Of a stretch of 64,000 nucleotides of DNA, positions 44,540 to 52,132 are shown in pieces. The notes under the pieces were generated by a model, which searched no databases, had not been told where the DNA came from, and saw only the letters and a list, made by a program, of their open reading frames with translations. How positions within the stretch are numbered: the stretch's first letter is position 1; every line of letters begins with the position of its first letter. This stretch comes from Bradyrhizobium sp. CB82 (GTDB taxonomy: Bacteria; Pseudomonadota; Alphaproteobacteria; Rhizobiales; Xanthobacteraceae): assembly GCF_029714405.1 (NCBI RefSeq), contig NZ_CP121650.1:4469001-4533000 (forward strand), in the 5' to 3' direction. The position numbers and the translations under genes are program-made.

Positions 44540-44565
44540 GGAACGGGCGCTGGGTTCATTTCGTT
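44540..44565 (+). promoter_or_regulatory. EcfG-type (general stress) promoter
   Basis: GGAAC at 44540-44544, a 17-base spacer and CGTT at 44562-44565. The start site would be near 44572, about 30 bases before the ATG of the small secreted protein. Confidence 0.75.
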
Positions 44566-44600
44566 GAACTGCGGGGGCTTATCGTCAGGAGGAGGACGGC

Positions 44601-44894
44601 ATGAAAGCAAAGATCATCGCGCTCTCTGCGGCTTTAGTCATGGCTGCACCACCGGCCGTGTTCGCTCAGGGTACATCGAGCCAGACGCCCGGACACGAAA
44701 TGCAGCAAATGGGCTCCAAGAAAGGTGAGCCGGGCGCTTCGGGCTACGCTCCCGGACATAGGATGCACCATGCGATGCACCACGCAAAGACCTCGAAGAA
44801 GGCCAGCCACGGCGCGTCCAGTTACGCTCCGGGTCAAACCACTGGCGCGAGCACGAAGTCGACCACCGGCTCGAGCACAAAGTCAGGGTACTGA
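44601..44894 (+). CDS. Small secreted His/Ser/Thr-rich protein
   Basis: A 97-residue exported protein with a signal peptide (MKAKIIALSAALVMAAPPAV, cut near residue 22). The mature part is low-complexity: two copies of a xSxYAPG motif (GASGYAPGHR and GASSYAPGQT), a His/Met-rich patch (HRMHHAMHHAK) that could bind metal, and a Ser/Thr/Lys tail. AGGAGGAGG precedes the ATG. An EcfG-type promoter lies right upstream, so it is likely a stress-induced periplasmic protein. No known family. Confidence 0.75.
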   Translation: MKAKIIALSAALVMAAPPAVFAQGTSSQTPGHEMQQMGSKKGEPGASGYAPGHRMHHAMHHAKTSKKASHGASSYAPGQTTGASTKSTTGSSTKSGY

Positions 44895-44917
44895 CGGACG
44901 CTACAGAACTAGAACCC

Positions 44918-44952
44918 AGGATGGGTTGAGCCCCTCGCGAGACCCATCGCGG
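44918..44952. repeat. Intergenic palindromic repeat, family B (partial)
   Basis: CAGGATGGGTTGAGCCCCTC and then GCGAGACCCATCGCG match the first half of the copies at 49.65, 51.5 and 52.13 kb. The second half (GATGGGTATCGC) is absent. Confidence 0.65.
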
Positions 44953-45042
44953 GGTTCCCGCGTGCTGTGCGGGACCCCTGAGTTAACACATTGGTCATTC
45001 GTTTGCGGTCATTTTCATCGCCTCATTCAACAAAGAGGCACC

Positions 45043-45312
45043 ATGACCGACATCACCATACCCGGCGGAAAAATTCGATCGTTCGTCGAGCGGATCGAGA
45101 ACCTGGATACCGAATTGCAGGAGTTGAACGAGCAGAAGAAGGAGGTCTTCTCGGAAGCCAAGGCTGACGGTTTCGACGTGAAGATCCTCAAGGAGATCAT
45201 CAAGCTGAGGAAGCAGGATCAGAATGAGCGCGACGAGCGCGAAACCCTGCTTGATCTCTACATGCGCGCGATGGAAACGGCGCAGCCGGAGAATGCCGCA
45301 AAGGCGGCGTGA
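45043..45312 (+). CDS. gapR: GapR/DUF2312 nucleoid-associated protein
   Basis: An 89-residue protein that matches GapR (DUF2312) through its whole length: GGKIRSFVERIENLDTELQE, then KEVFSEAKADGFDVKILKEI and QDQNERDERETLLDLYMRAM. GapR binds overtwisted DNA ahead of replication and transcription forks and is essential or important in alphaproteobacteria such as Caulobacter. AAAGAGGCACC precedes the ATG. A terminator follows directly. No partner gene is needed. Confidence 0.93.
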   Translation: MTDITIPGGKIRSFVERIENLDTELQELNEQKKEVFSEAKADGFDVKILKEIIKLRKQDQNERDERETLLDLYMRAMETAQPENAAKAA

Positions 45313-45344
45313 CGCAATCGAACTGATGTGCACGATGCGTACAG

Positions 45345-45375
45345 GGCGGGTTAGCGGAGCGTAACCCGCCTCTTT
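45345..45375 (+). terminator. Rho-independent terminator after gapR
   Basis: Perfect 9-base arms (GGCGGGTTA and TAACCCGCC) with an 8-base loop followed by TCTTTG, 30 bases after the gapR stop. Confidence 0.88.
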
Positions 45376-45431
45376 GCTGTCCGGGCGTTGAGAGAAGTGG
45401 CGCTACCCCCTACGAAGCCGAGGAAATGCGC

Positions 45432-46064
45432 CTACGGTGCTCGCAGGGCGTACAGTCTCTGGTAGATCATCCGTTCGGGGAGGCGATCCAGCAGCCTGTA
45501 GCCAAGCGGCAGCTTGAGGAGCTTGCCGACAATTCGAGCTGAAAGCGGGTGCCAGTAGACCGACAGATTGTAAAATCTGATGACGGTGAATCCGAGCGTC
45601 TTGAATTCGAGCATCAATCGCCTGTGGCCGAAGTATCTCTGATAGTCGATGATTGGACCCGAAAGCCAAAGCAACTTGCCGGAGTGTTCCCTGGCAACCT
45701 TCGCCAGGAATGCTCCCTGCTCCTCATGGGACAGATAGTAGATACATTCGATGGCCGTGATGACGTCGTAACCGCCAAACGACGTGTCCAGGAGATCGGC
45801 GGTCTCGAACCTGGCATTTGGTAGATTCAACGCCTTCGCACGGGCAATCGCGACGTCGCTGATGTCGACGGCCGTCACCGATCGTGCCCTGTGGAAAATC
45901 ACCTGGGTGAGGTGGCCTTCGCCGCAACCAAGCTCGAGAACCGATTTCTTGCGAATGGACCGCGTCAGGCGCCGGCGCAGCACCTTGTCCCTGAATGTCG
46001 CGCCTGCGTAGCCCCACGGGTCAGGCGTTTCATAGTAGCGATTGAAATCTTTTGCCGTGCGCAT
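45432..46064 (-). CDS. Class I SAM-dependent methyltransferase (NodS-like)
   Basis: A 210-residue methyltransferase. The SAM-binding motif I is VLELGCGEGHL (about 42-52), the acidic residue is in VTAVDISDVAI (about 63-73), and motif II has YDVITAIECIYYLS near 99-112. Such sequences resemble NodS, which N-methylates Nod factor precursors in rhizobia, but also many other small-molecule methyltransferases. No other nod genes are near, so a symbiotic role is not supported. It sits 8 bases after the small membrane protein gene at 46073 and is probably in the same operon. Confidence 0.8.
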   Translation of the reverse strand: MRTAKDFNRYYETPDPWGYAGATFRDKVLRRRLTRSIRKKSVLELGCGEGHLTQVIFHRARSVTAVDISDVAIARAKALNLPNARFETADLLDTSFGGYDVITAIECIYYLSHEEQGAFLAKVAREHSGKLLWLSGPIIDYQRYFGHRRLMLEFKTLGFTVIRFYNLSVYWHPLSARIVGKLLKLPLGYRLLDRLPERMIYQRLYALRAP

Positions 46065-46072
46065 GGCCGTGG

Positions 46073-46303
46073 CTAGAAGTTGGCGCCTGATGCCATCAGC
46101 ATTGCGCCGAGGGCCATCAGAAGAACTCCTGGCCAGTTCGATTTGAAGCCAAGGAAGCGCAGACCGCGCCGCGGCGGCTCCAGCGTGCCGCGAACGTCCC
46201 CAGCGGAATCCTGGCCACTAAGCGGTCCTCGCCAAATCGTGACGCGCGCCATGTACAGGAGTCCGCCGATGATGAGCAGCGCGCCAAGTCCCATCAGGAC
46301 CAT
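46073..46303 (-). CDS. Small two-span membrane protein (DUF2905-like)
   Basis: A 76-residue protein with two hydrophobic segments (about 2-20, MGLGALLIIGGLLYMARV, and 57-74, PGVLLMALGAMLMASG) joined by a Gly/Arg/Pro loop. The pattern resembles the DUF2905 family of small membrane proteins, with unknown function. It is upstream of, and probably co-transcribed with, the methyltransferase gene. Confidence 0.7.
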   Translation of the reverse strand: MVLMGLGALLIIGGLLYMARVTIWRGPLSGQDSAGDVRGTLEPPRRGLRFLGFKSNWPGVLLMALGAMLMASGANF

Positions 46304-46430
46304 TTTCGCCTCTCAACTCGTCAGTGCCACCCATAACGGACTAGCTTATTTCAAACCTTTGATGGGTGTTTGGTTCCACAAGCGCCGCAACTGACAGGGA
46401 GGCTTCGCTCCAGCCATCCAACGCGCTAAA

Positions 46431-46563
46431 CTAAAGCGCGATGAGATTAGGATGAATCGTCATCGCGCTTTAGGTTATTGTTTGAGCATGATCTCCGCGC
46501 AAACGCGTTCCGCGTTTGTCGCGAGGGAAAACCGCTTCACACTTTTCCGGATCATGCTCTAGA
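46431..46563 (+). repeat. Intergenic palindromic repeat, family A
   Basis: The most complete copy. Hairpin one is AAAGCGCGATGAG with TCATCGCGCTTTA. Then comes GAGCATGATC, the core GCGCAAACGC with GCGTTTGTCGCG, GAGGGAAAACCGCTTC, and the closing GGATCATGCTC that pairs with the opening GAGCATGATC. It lies 46 bases before the small gene at 46610. Confidence 0.9.
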
Positions 46564-46609
46564 CTGCGCATGACTGCGTCGTTCAGTCCTAACAGCGCAG
46601 GAGTGTCCT

Positions 46610-46906
46610 ATGAAATCGCTTTTGCTGCTCACGGCGAGCGGTCCGCTGCTCATTCTCACCTCGCACCAGTCCTTGCGCGACCAGAAGCTGCTCGAGGTGC
46701 TCAGGCAAAAAGGGATCGGCAAGTTCGTCGGGTTTGAGGTCCCTCTGTCGCTCGCGAGAGCGCGCTACGGCGGGCACTTTCAGGCGGTCGAAAGCAATCT
46801 GCACGAGACCGATGACTTGAGAGTCCTCGACTTCAACGGCCAGCGGGTCTTTACGCTCTTTCGTTTCGAAGAACTGGGTTCGCCGATCCTGATAGAACAG
46901 GCGTGA
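46610..46906 (+). CDS. Small hypothetical protein
   Basis: A 98-residue protein, MKSLLLLTASGPLLILTSHQ and then QKLLEVLRQKGIGKFVGFEV, with a second part RVLDFNGQRVFTLFRFEELG. The order of strands and helices suggests a small alpha/beta fold. I recall similar small cytosolic proteins in rhizobia but no function. AGGAGTGTCCT precedes the ATG. It directly follows an intergenic palindromic repeat. Confidence 0.65.
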   Translation: MKSLLLLTASGPLLILTSHQSLRDQKLLEVLRQKGIGKFVGFEVPLSLARARYGGHFQAVESNLHETDDLRVLDFNGQRVFTLFRFEELGSPILIEQA

Positions 46907-46993
46907 TCTGGTGTCGGCCTCGCTGAGGGAGCTTGCAGGTTTCGCAGGGGCGCCAGTTGCGGTAGGGTTGGCGCCTGAATCGAGGGACCTGCC

Positions 46994-47191
46994 ATGACGT
47001 CGTATACGGTCGGGCTGAAGCTCGGGACACGCGCCAAGGCGCTCACGATCGATGCCGAGGACGCGTTGGTCGCGGCGCTCAGGATCAAGCTCGAGAACCC
47101 CGAGGCGCTCGTCACCTACGTTCGCAAGTCGAATCGACGTGGCGATCGTCGACACCCGCACGAAGGGCTGCGGAGCAAGAAAATCGCCTAA
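46994..47191 (+). CDS. Small hypothetical protein
   Basis: A 65-residue protein (MTSYTVGLKLGTRAKALTID, then EDALVAALRIKLENPEALVT). The pattern of a beta strand, helix and strand is regular and the tail is strongly basic (SNRRGDRRHPHEG), which may suit nucleic acid binding. No family recognised. It is close behind the 46610 gene on the same strand, 87 bases apart. Confidence 0.55.
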   Translation: MTSYTVGLKLGTRAKALTIDAEDALVAALRIKLENPEALVTYVRKSNRRGDRRHPHEGLRSKKIA

Positions 47192-47271
47192 AGCGTGATG
47201 AGTTTTGACTGAACGCTGTGATCCCAGGGATGCACCTCTCCCGGAGGGAGAGGTGTCCACCGTTGTGCACC

Positions 47272-48276
47272 TTACCAATCCGGAGGATACCCCCAGGGTT
47301 CGACCATATCCGGCGGGGCCATCCAGGGTGCTCGCGGCCGCTTGGGCCGCCAGGGCGCGGGTGCAGGGACGTGCTGGCGCGGGGCTGCAACATTCTGCTT
47401 CATCAAGCCCGGTGCGGAGGGTTTCGCGGACGAGGCGGCAAGCTGCGTTTGCAGCGCCTGGACCTGCTCGGCGATGCGCGCGTTGTCGCGGGCGGTTTGC
47501 TCCTGCGTCGTCTTGAGCTGTTGAATGGCGTTGGCATGGTCGCGAAGCGTTTGCTCGTGACTGCTTCTCAGTTGCTCGAGCTTTTCGTTGATGCTCGCAA
47601 GGTCGTGCGCGATGGTCTTGAGCGACTGCGCCACCTCGGCGGAAGTCGAATCGGCAGATGCCGAATTCCCGGATGCTGGATTGGTGGACGTCGAACTGGG
47701 GGCTGTGTTGGTTCCGGTTGATGGAACATCGTCCGCTTCCTTATGGCTCGGAGGCGCTGGCAGGGAAGGCTGTTCATCGGCAGCCGCCACCCGGACAGCC
47801 GGCGATTTCGCCGGAGCGCGAAGCCCGGACGTCTCCGGGGGCGCCGTCGTGACTGGCGGGGCCCATCGCGCCATGATCGCCCTGGCCTCATCGCGATATT
47901 GCGAAGCGAACGCAGCACCAAGGATACCTATCGCCAGCAACAGGCCAACGAAGGCTCGCAGCATGGGCCTGTCCCCTGTCAGGCCCCGATGGCGGATCTT
48001 GCTCTCCGCCGCCGGCGCCTTGACCACGCTTGCATCGCTTGGTTCCGCGGCGGCCTTTTCCTGGCGCATCGGTGGGCTGTCGCTGCCACGCTCCATTCCG
48101 GAGACCAATCGGTCGAGCCGAGCAAGCTCTTCATTGGCGCTCTTGATCCGTTCATGGGCCCGCGCCAGCTCGACATCGGCGCGCTCTGGGCCTTGCGGAT
48201 CGTCCGGCTTGGAATCGTCCGGCTTGGAATCGCCCGGCTTGCAATCGTCCGGCTTGGGGTCGTTCGTCTGAGGCAC
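47272..48276 (-). CDS. Single-span membrane protein with coiled coil, same layout as the 29369-30319 protein
   Basis: A 334-residue protein starting with GTG. The first 35 residues contain repeated DDSKPDD/CKPGDSKPDD units. A short coiled coil follows (about 35-60), then a basic stretch, a membrane segment at about 105-123 (AFVGLLLAIGILGAAFASQY), a Pro/Ser/Thr linker and a second coiled coil (about 213-285, SLKTIAHDLASINEKLEQLR and TQEQTARDNARIAEQVQALQ). The end is Pro/Trp-rich. The layout is like the protein at 29369-30319. GGAGAG precedes the start. Function unknown. An envelope-spanning structural role is possible. Confidence 0.75.
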   Translation of the reverse strand: MPQTNDPKPDDCKPGDSKPDDSKPDDPQGPERADVELARAHERIKSANEELARLDRLVSGMERGSDSPPMRQEKAAAEPSDASVVKAPAAESKIRHRGLTGDRPMLRAFVGLLLAIGILGAAFASQYRDEARAIMARWAPPVTTAPPETSGLRAPAKSPAVRVAAADEQPSLPAPPSHKEADDVPSTGTNTAPSSTSTNPASGNSASADSTSAEVAQSLKTIAHDLASINEKLEQLRSSHEQTLRDHANAIQQLKTTQEQTARDNARIAEQVQALQTQLAASSAKPSAPGLMKQNVAAPRQHVPAPAPWRPKRPRAPWMAPPDMVEPWGYPPDW

Positions 48277-48525
48277 CGATGCGCTCTCCGTTCAGTCTTG
48301 CGTCAACGGAATGAGTGCGAGTCCGAGGATGTAGAAAGAATAGGTCCCGCCGCCGTCCTGATCAAGACAACGCGAGCGTGAGGGAGAATTTATGGCGACC
48401 TCGGCACACGGTTGCGCTCCAGCGGAGCGTCGCCCGATCGCTCAAGACGTCTGGCGCCGAAACAGCCGCGCGCTGCTCCCCTTGGCAACCCTGCGATGTG
48501 CTATGCTGTCGCGGGAGGAAGAGCA

Positions 48526-48813
48526 ATGAGGGTCCTTACTGCGATACTCGTCCTGCTTCTTTCAAGTCCGGCCGCCGCCGAGGACTGCCAGACATGCTCA
48601 ATGGCCGATGCCTGCATGAAGGAGTACCTGAAGGCGACGTCGGAGGCTCAAAGGGCCACCAAGCAAGCAATCCGGGATTGGAAGCAGAACCTGGACAGAA
48701 AGGCCTCCGCAGAGTTGTCCAGCAGGGGCACACTCGCACTGCAGGACGCGATGGAGGCGCAGGTGCGTTCGGAGCTGGAGCGTCTGAAGGAGTGCCTGGC
48801 CAAGATCAGGTAG
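48526..48813 (+). CDS. Small exported coiled-coil protein
   Basis: A 95-residue protein with a signal peptide (MRVLTAILVLLLSSPAAAE, cut near 19). The mature part has several Cys (DCQTCSMADACM near 21-31 and a late KECLAKIR) that could form disulfides, and a long amphipathic helix between. No family is recognised. GGGAGGAAGAG precedes the ATG. It is convergent with the lytic transglycosylase gene, whose end is 14 bases away. Confidence 0.7.
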   Translation: MRVLTAILVLLLSSPAAAEDCQTCSMADACMKEYLKATSEAQRATKQAIRDWKQNLDRKASAELSSRGTLALQDAMEAQVRSELERLKECLAKIR

Positions 48814-48826
48814 GAAGTCCTGCGCG

Positions 48827-49624
48827 CTAATTGCCGTTATCCGCCGCAAGGCGCTGAAACTGCCGCTTCATCGCGTTGACCCCCGAGACATAGGCGGCAA
48901 CGAGATGATCGCCGCAGCGCTCGCCGGCAATCATCTGAAAGTGACGGCGGGCGTAGGCTGTGGCGGGACCTGCGCCGCAGAGATGGATGAAGGCAGCCAG
49001 ATCCTGCTTCTGCTGCGCGCTGGCCCTCACGTCGCCCGCGCGGGCGAGGACATCAGCCACATTGCGATCCAGATACACGGATGTGAGCTCGATGGCGTGG
49101 CTCGGGATCGCGCGGATATAGAGGCTGGTGAACCCGCAGCCGGTCTCCGTGACCGCGTTGCCGCGGACACAGAACCGTGCGGCCTCGGCGTAGGCCGGAT
49201 CGGTCATCTGGTAGAGGCCGACGGCGCTGGAGGCGGGCCGGTAGATCGCGAGGGGATTGAGGCTCAATCGCCAGCGCCAGTACGTGCGCGCCACCGGATT
49301 GCCCGAGCTCTCGACCTGCGCCAGCGCGGCCAGCAATTCGGGCGTGATCGTATCGGTGGAAAAGCGACGGAAGAGCGGCCCATATTGCCGCCAATTCTCG
49401 GCCGGCTCCTTGTCGAGCCCGTGACCGACAAAGACAAACAGCTCGGTCGGCTTGCGGATCACGTGATAGACGAGGTTCACCAGCACGACCACCGCAAGCA
49501 GGATCGCCACGCTGCCCGCGATCCGAACCATCCGCGGCGCGCGCGCGAACCTCTTTCGCGCCCAACGAACGCCCCGCCGGACACTGCGGAGGCGAGGGAG
49601 GAGGCGAATGCGTTTTCTTGGCAT
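48827..49624 (-). CDS. Lytic transglycosylase (SLT domain) membrane protein
   Basis: A 265-residue protein with a very basic start (MPRKRIRLLPRLRSVRRGVR), one membrane segment (about 33-55) and an SLT-type domain with the catalytic Glu in ALAQVESSGNPVA (about 111-123) and a following AVGLYQMTDPAYAE that matches the usual GLMQ region. It should cut glycan strands of peptidoglycan in the periplasm with formation of 1,6-anhydro ends. Two Cys in VTETGCGFTS and the later LCGAGPAT are of interest. Start at 49624. The frame opens further upstream inside an intergenic repeat. Confidence 0.82.
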   Translation of the reverse strand: MPRKRIRLLPRLRSVRRGVRWARKRFARAPRMVRIAGSVAILLAVVVLVNLVYHVIRKPTELFVFVGHGLDKEPAENWRQYGPLFRRFSTDTITPELLAALAQVESSGNPVARTYWRWRLSLNPLAIYRPASSAVGLYQMTDPAYAEAARFCVRGNAVTETGCGFTSLYIRAIPSHAIELTSVYLDRNVADVLARAGDVRASAQQKQDLAAFIHLCGAGPATAYARRHFQMIAGERCGDHLVAAYVSGVNAMKRQFQRLAADNGN

Positions 49625-49644
49625 GGGTGTTTGGGGGAGCGAGG

Positions 49645-49715
49645 AGTGGGTCGAGCCCTTGCGAAACCCGTCACATGACTGAGCCGATGCCGATGGGTAT
49701 CGCTTTCGCCTCACC
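49645..49715. repeat. Intergenic palindromic repeat, family B
   Basis: GTGGGTCGAGCCCTTGCGAAACC, a spacer, then CGATGGGTATCGCTTTCGCC (quoted in parts). It is the same unit as at 51.5 and 52.13 kb, with GCGAAACCC and GGGTATCGC as the inner arms. Confidence 0.75.
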
Positions 49716-49806
49716 AGAGCCGACAGCGGTCATTCAGGCAAGTCGAGAGCGAATTAGCTTGCCTTGCTTTGCGTCCTTTAGCACTCTCTGGGAAGGAGGC
49801 AAACGC

Positions 49807-50088
49807 ATGAAGATAATGACCGTGGCGTGTGTGCTCGGAACGGCCCTGGTGCTGTCCAACCTTGGGATATCGGGTGCGGAAGCCCGGGCGCGGAAGGCTC
49901 AAGTCGTTCGTGAACCACAGCAGAGGCTTGTTGTCACGGTGCCCGTGCTCAGGCCAACTCCGTGGGATTATAATGTTGTTCCACGATATCGTTATCGCCC
50001 TGAAGACGACCGGGTCGATCCATACGGCCCGCCGCTGGAGTCGTCGTGGGTGCGCTATGAGGGGTGGCGGTGGCCATACTGGTGGTGA
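49807..50088 (+). CDS. Small secreted protein with Tyr/Trp/Arg-rich end
   Basis: A 93-residue exported protein. The signal peptide (MKIMTVACVLGTALVLSNLG) is cut near residue 25. The mature part begins basic (RARKAQVVREPQQRL), then has a Pro/Tyr/Arg pattern (PTPWDYNVVPRYRYRPEDDR) and ends in Trp/Tyr residues. Similar small proteins occur in Bradyrhizobium without assigned function. GGAAGGAGG lies 7 bases before the ATG. It lies between a family B repeat and the IS110 element. Confidence 0.7.
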   Translation: MKIMTVACVLGTALVLSNLGISGAEARARKAQVVREPQQRLVVTVPVLRPTPWDYNVVPRYRYRPEDDRVDPYGPPLESSWVRYEGWRWPYWW

Positions 50089-50205
50089 ACAACGATCGCA
50101 TTCTGTGGCATGTGGTGATCGGCCACTGCGTGTAGCAACCATTAAATGGTGGCTGTGTTCTACGCCCTTTTGATCATCCGAGCCCGCCACGATGACGCCG
50201 TACTC

Positions 50206-50277
50206 GCGTCCGTCAAGGCGTGGCCTGGCGGCAGATAAGGTGAGTTCTGGCGAGCGACGGCCAGCCTTGACGGACGC
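50206..50277. repeat. Long imperfect hairpin downstream of the IS110 transposase
   Basis: GCGTCCGTCAAGGCGTGGCC (50206-50225) pairs with GGCCAGCCTTGACGGACGC (50259-50277) with one bulge. The loop is 33 bases. Such structured ends occur in IS110-type elements and may mark the element's terminus or stop transcription. Confidence 0.7.
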
Positions 50278-50334
50278 TGCGCGCGGCGTCGTGAGAGGCC
50301 GTAGGTCGGGACGAAGAAACTCGTCCCGGTCCAA

Positions 50335-51287
50335 CTAAGAAACAGAGAAGGATCGCACCGGCGGTTCGCCGCACCATGGCGTGCCGCGAGCCAGATGAGC
50401 ATCTTCCTGGCACAGGCAACGAGCGCGCGCTTGTGTTCCTTTCCGGCTGCGGTCAGCCTGCGGTAGAGCTCGATGAGCTGTGGATTCCATCGAAACGATG
50501 CAGCCAGTGAAGCGGTATAAAGGGCGCGACGCAGCCGCTTTCGTCCGCCTTCAATATGCCGAACCCCGACCTGGTCGCCGCTGTCGTCGTCATAGGGCGC
50601 AAGTCCGGCGAGAGCGACAGCTTGCTCCCGTGTGATCCGGCCGATCTCAGGCAGACGCACCAGGATGGCAACGGCGGTCGGCAGCCCGATGCCGTCGACG
50701 CTGTTGATCAGCGCAAGCCTCTTGGCAAGGTCGGGATGCTTGCAGATCGAGGCGACCAGAGCCTTGAGTGCGGCCTTCTCACGTTGTTCCAAACGCGCGA
50801 TATCCTCATGCCAGAGCTGGTTAATCCCTACATTGCGGCAGCTCTCGATCCTGTTCTTGAGGCGCGCGATATCCTCGCCGATCTGATCGATCATGGTCAG
50901 TTGCTCGGCGAATGGCCGCAACCGAGGATCGGGAGCGGCATGGATCTTCCGCACCGCTGCGGTGCAAGCTGCGATAAGAGCAGCATCGATCTTATCGTTC
51001 TTGGCCCGCCGCAAGTGGAATTTGGCATAGGCCCGGACCTGAGCCGGCTGAAACACCACAACCACAAACCGCTTGCGTCGCAGTTCAGCGACGACAGGCT
51101 GTTCGTAACCGCCGCTCGCCTCGATGCCGATGCGCTTGACGCGATGCTGTCGCAGCCACGCCAACAAAGCCTCGTGACCTTCCGACGTGTTCTCCACCTG
51201 CAACTGCTCGCGGCGGCCCTCGATCGCCACATCAAGCTTCCGTTTGCCGGTATCGACCCCGGCACAGGTCGTGGTATGCTTGCCCAT
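50335..51287 (-). pseudogene. IS110-family transposase, C-terminus shifted out of frame
   Basis: A DEDD-type transposase. The N-terminal RuvC-like domain starts at ATG 51287 with CAGVDTGKRKLDVAIEG and continues with YAKFHLRRAKNDKIDAALIA. The C-terminal transposase_20 domain has SVDGIGLPTAVAILVRLPEI and KEHKRALVACARKMLIW. The usual family end LARGTPWCGEPPVRSFSVS and its stop at 50335-50337 are in another frame, so a small indel near 50395 separates them. In the present frame the protein runs on to 50160 with unrelated sequence. The element may be unable to move, or the base count is wrong. Confidence 0.8.
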
Positions 51288-51480
51288 CTTCGTCGATCCC
51301 TCCCTTGTTATGCGAACCTCAAGTTCGTTCAACCATTCGGGTCCCGATGAAGTGCCGGTCGCGATCTCGCTACGTCGGACAGCCCTTAAGGCTTCGATGG
51401 GTACCGATCCGATCGAACGGCGACCCAGCTCGGGCCGTCACCCGGGCTGGGCCATTCCTCACGGAACGGCACCATCATAA
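51288..51480 (-). ncRNA. Candidate bridge RNA region of the IS110 element
   Basis: The non-coding end ahead of an IS110 transposase is where IS621-type bridge RNAs are encoded. Here about 190 bases contain a strong hairpin, CCCAGCTCGGG and CCCGGGCTGGG at 51424-51451 with one wobble pair, and further short complementary runs. The length and place fit the known arrangement, but guide loops cannot be assigned without the empty target site. Confidence 0.4.
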
Positions 51481-51496
51481 GAGATCGGGCTAATAC

Positions 51497-51594
51497 AAGG
51501 ATGGGTCGAGTCCTTGCGAAACCCATCACTTGGCCGAGTTTGATGGGTATCGCCTCGCTCGACTCGTCCTACGCGCTGCGCTTGCTTATGGTAA
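51497..51594. repeat. Intergenic palindromic repeat, family B
   Basis: AAGGATGGGTCGAGTCCTT then GCGAAACCCATC, a spacer, GATGGGTATCGC, then CTCGACTCGTCCTACG. The inner and outer arms both pair, giving a long imperfect hairpin. It lies immediately beside the IS110 element. Confidence 0.85.
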
Positions 51595-51709
51595 GGTGCG
51601 ATCCGTAAGACAGGATAGCTCAAATCCAGAATAAAAAATTTGGAGGCTGTGTCGGGACCGTTGTGGCCAGTTCGTCCTCGGAACGGAAGCAACAGGAGCC
51701 CGCCACCAA

Positions 51710-52132
51710 ATGGCAAAGCTGATCTTCATCAACCTGCCCGTCAGCGACCTCGCGCGTGCGACCGCTTTTTATCAGGCGATTGGTGCCGTCAAGAACGCGC
51801 AATTTTCCGACGACACGGCATCATGCATGGTCTTTTCCGACACGATCCATGCGATGCTGACGACCCACGACAAGTATCGGCAGTTCACGACCAAGACAAT
51901 TGCCGACGCCAAGACCACCAGCCAGGTTTTGCTTTGCATATCGGCCGACAGCCGCGCCGAGGTCGACGATGTCGTCAGCAGGGCCGGGCGCGCCGGCGGC
52001 GTGATCGATCCGTCGCCTGTGGATGAGTACGACTTCATGTATGGCCGCAGTTTCGAGGACCCCGATGGCCATCTCTGGGGCGTGAACTGGATGGATTTAG
52101 AGGCGTTCGCCAAGGCGAGGACGCCAGCGTAG
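51710..52132 (+). CDS. VOC/glyoxalase family protein
   Basis: A 140-residue protein of the vicinal oxygen chelate fold: FINLPVSDLARATAFYQAIG (about 5-24), CMVFSDTIHAMLTT (about 39-52), then GGVIDPSPVDEYDFM and FEDPDGHLWGVNWMD near 114-128, the usual metal-ligand Glu/His positions being partly conserved. Such proteins are glyoxalase-like or antibiotic-binding proteins. AGGAGCC is 7-8 bases before the ATG. Its stop codon lies inside a family B repeat that begins right at the gene end. Confidence 0.85.
   Translation: MAKLIFINLPVSDLARATAFYQAIGAVKNAQFSDDTASCMVFSDTIHAMLTTHDKYRQFTTKTIADAKTTSQVLLCISADSRAEVDDVVSRAGRAGGVIDPSPVDEYDFMYGRSFEDPDGHLWGVNWMDLEAFAKARTPA

Larger units (their letters stand above)
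50150..51480 (-). mobile_element. IS110-family insertion sequence (ends approximate)
   Basis: One transposase gene with non-coding flanks: about 130-190 bases on the side downstream of the gene and about 190 on the upstream side. IS110 elements have no long terminal inverted repeats and often make no target duplication, so the borders cannot be fixed here. A family B repeat starts at 51497, just past the right side. The short palindrome ACCATT-A-AATGGT lies at 50138-50150 at the left side. Confidence 0.7.

Noticed and set aside
45432..46064. nodS as part of a nodulation cluster
   Set aside because: No other nod gene or nod box was seen, and the protein is only a general SAM methyltransferase by motif.
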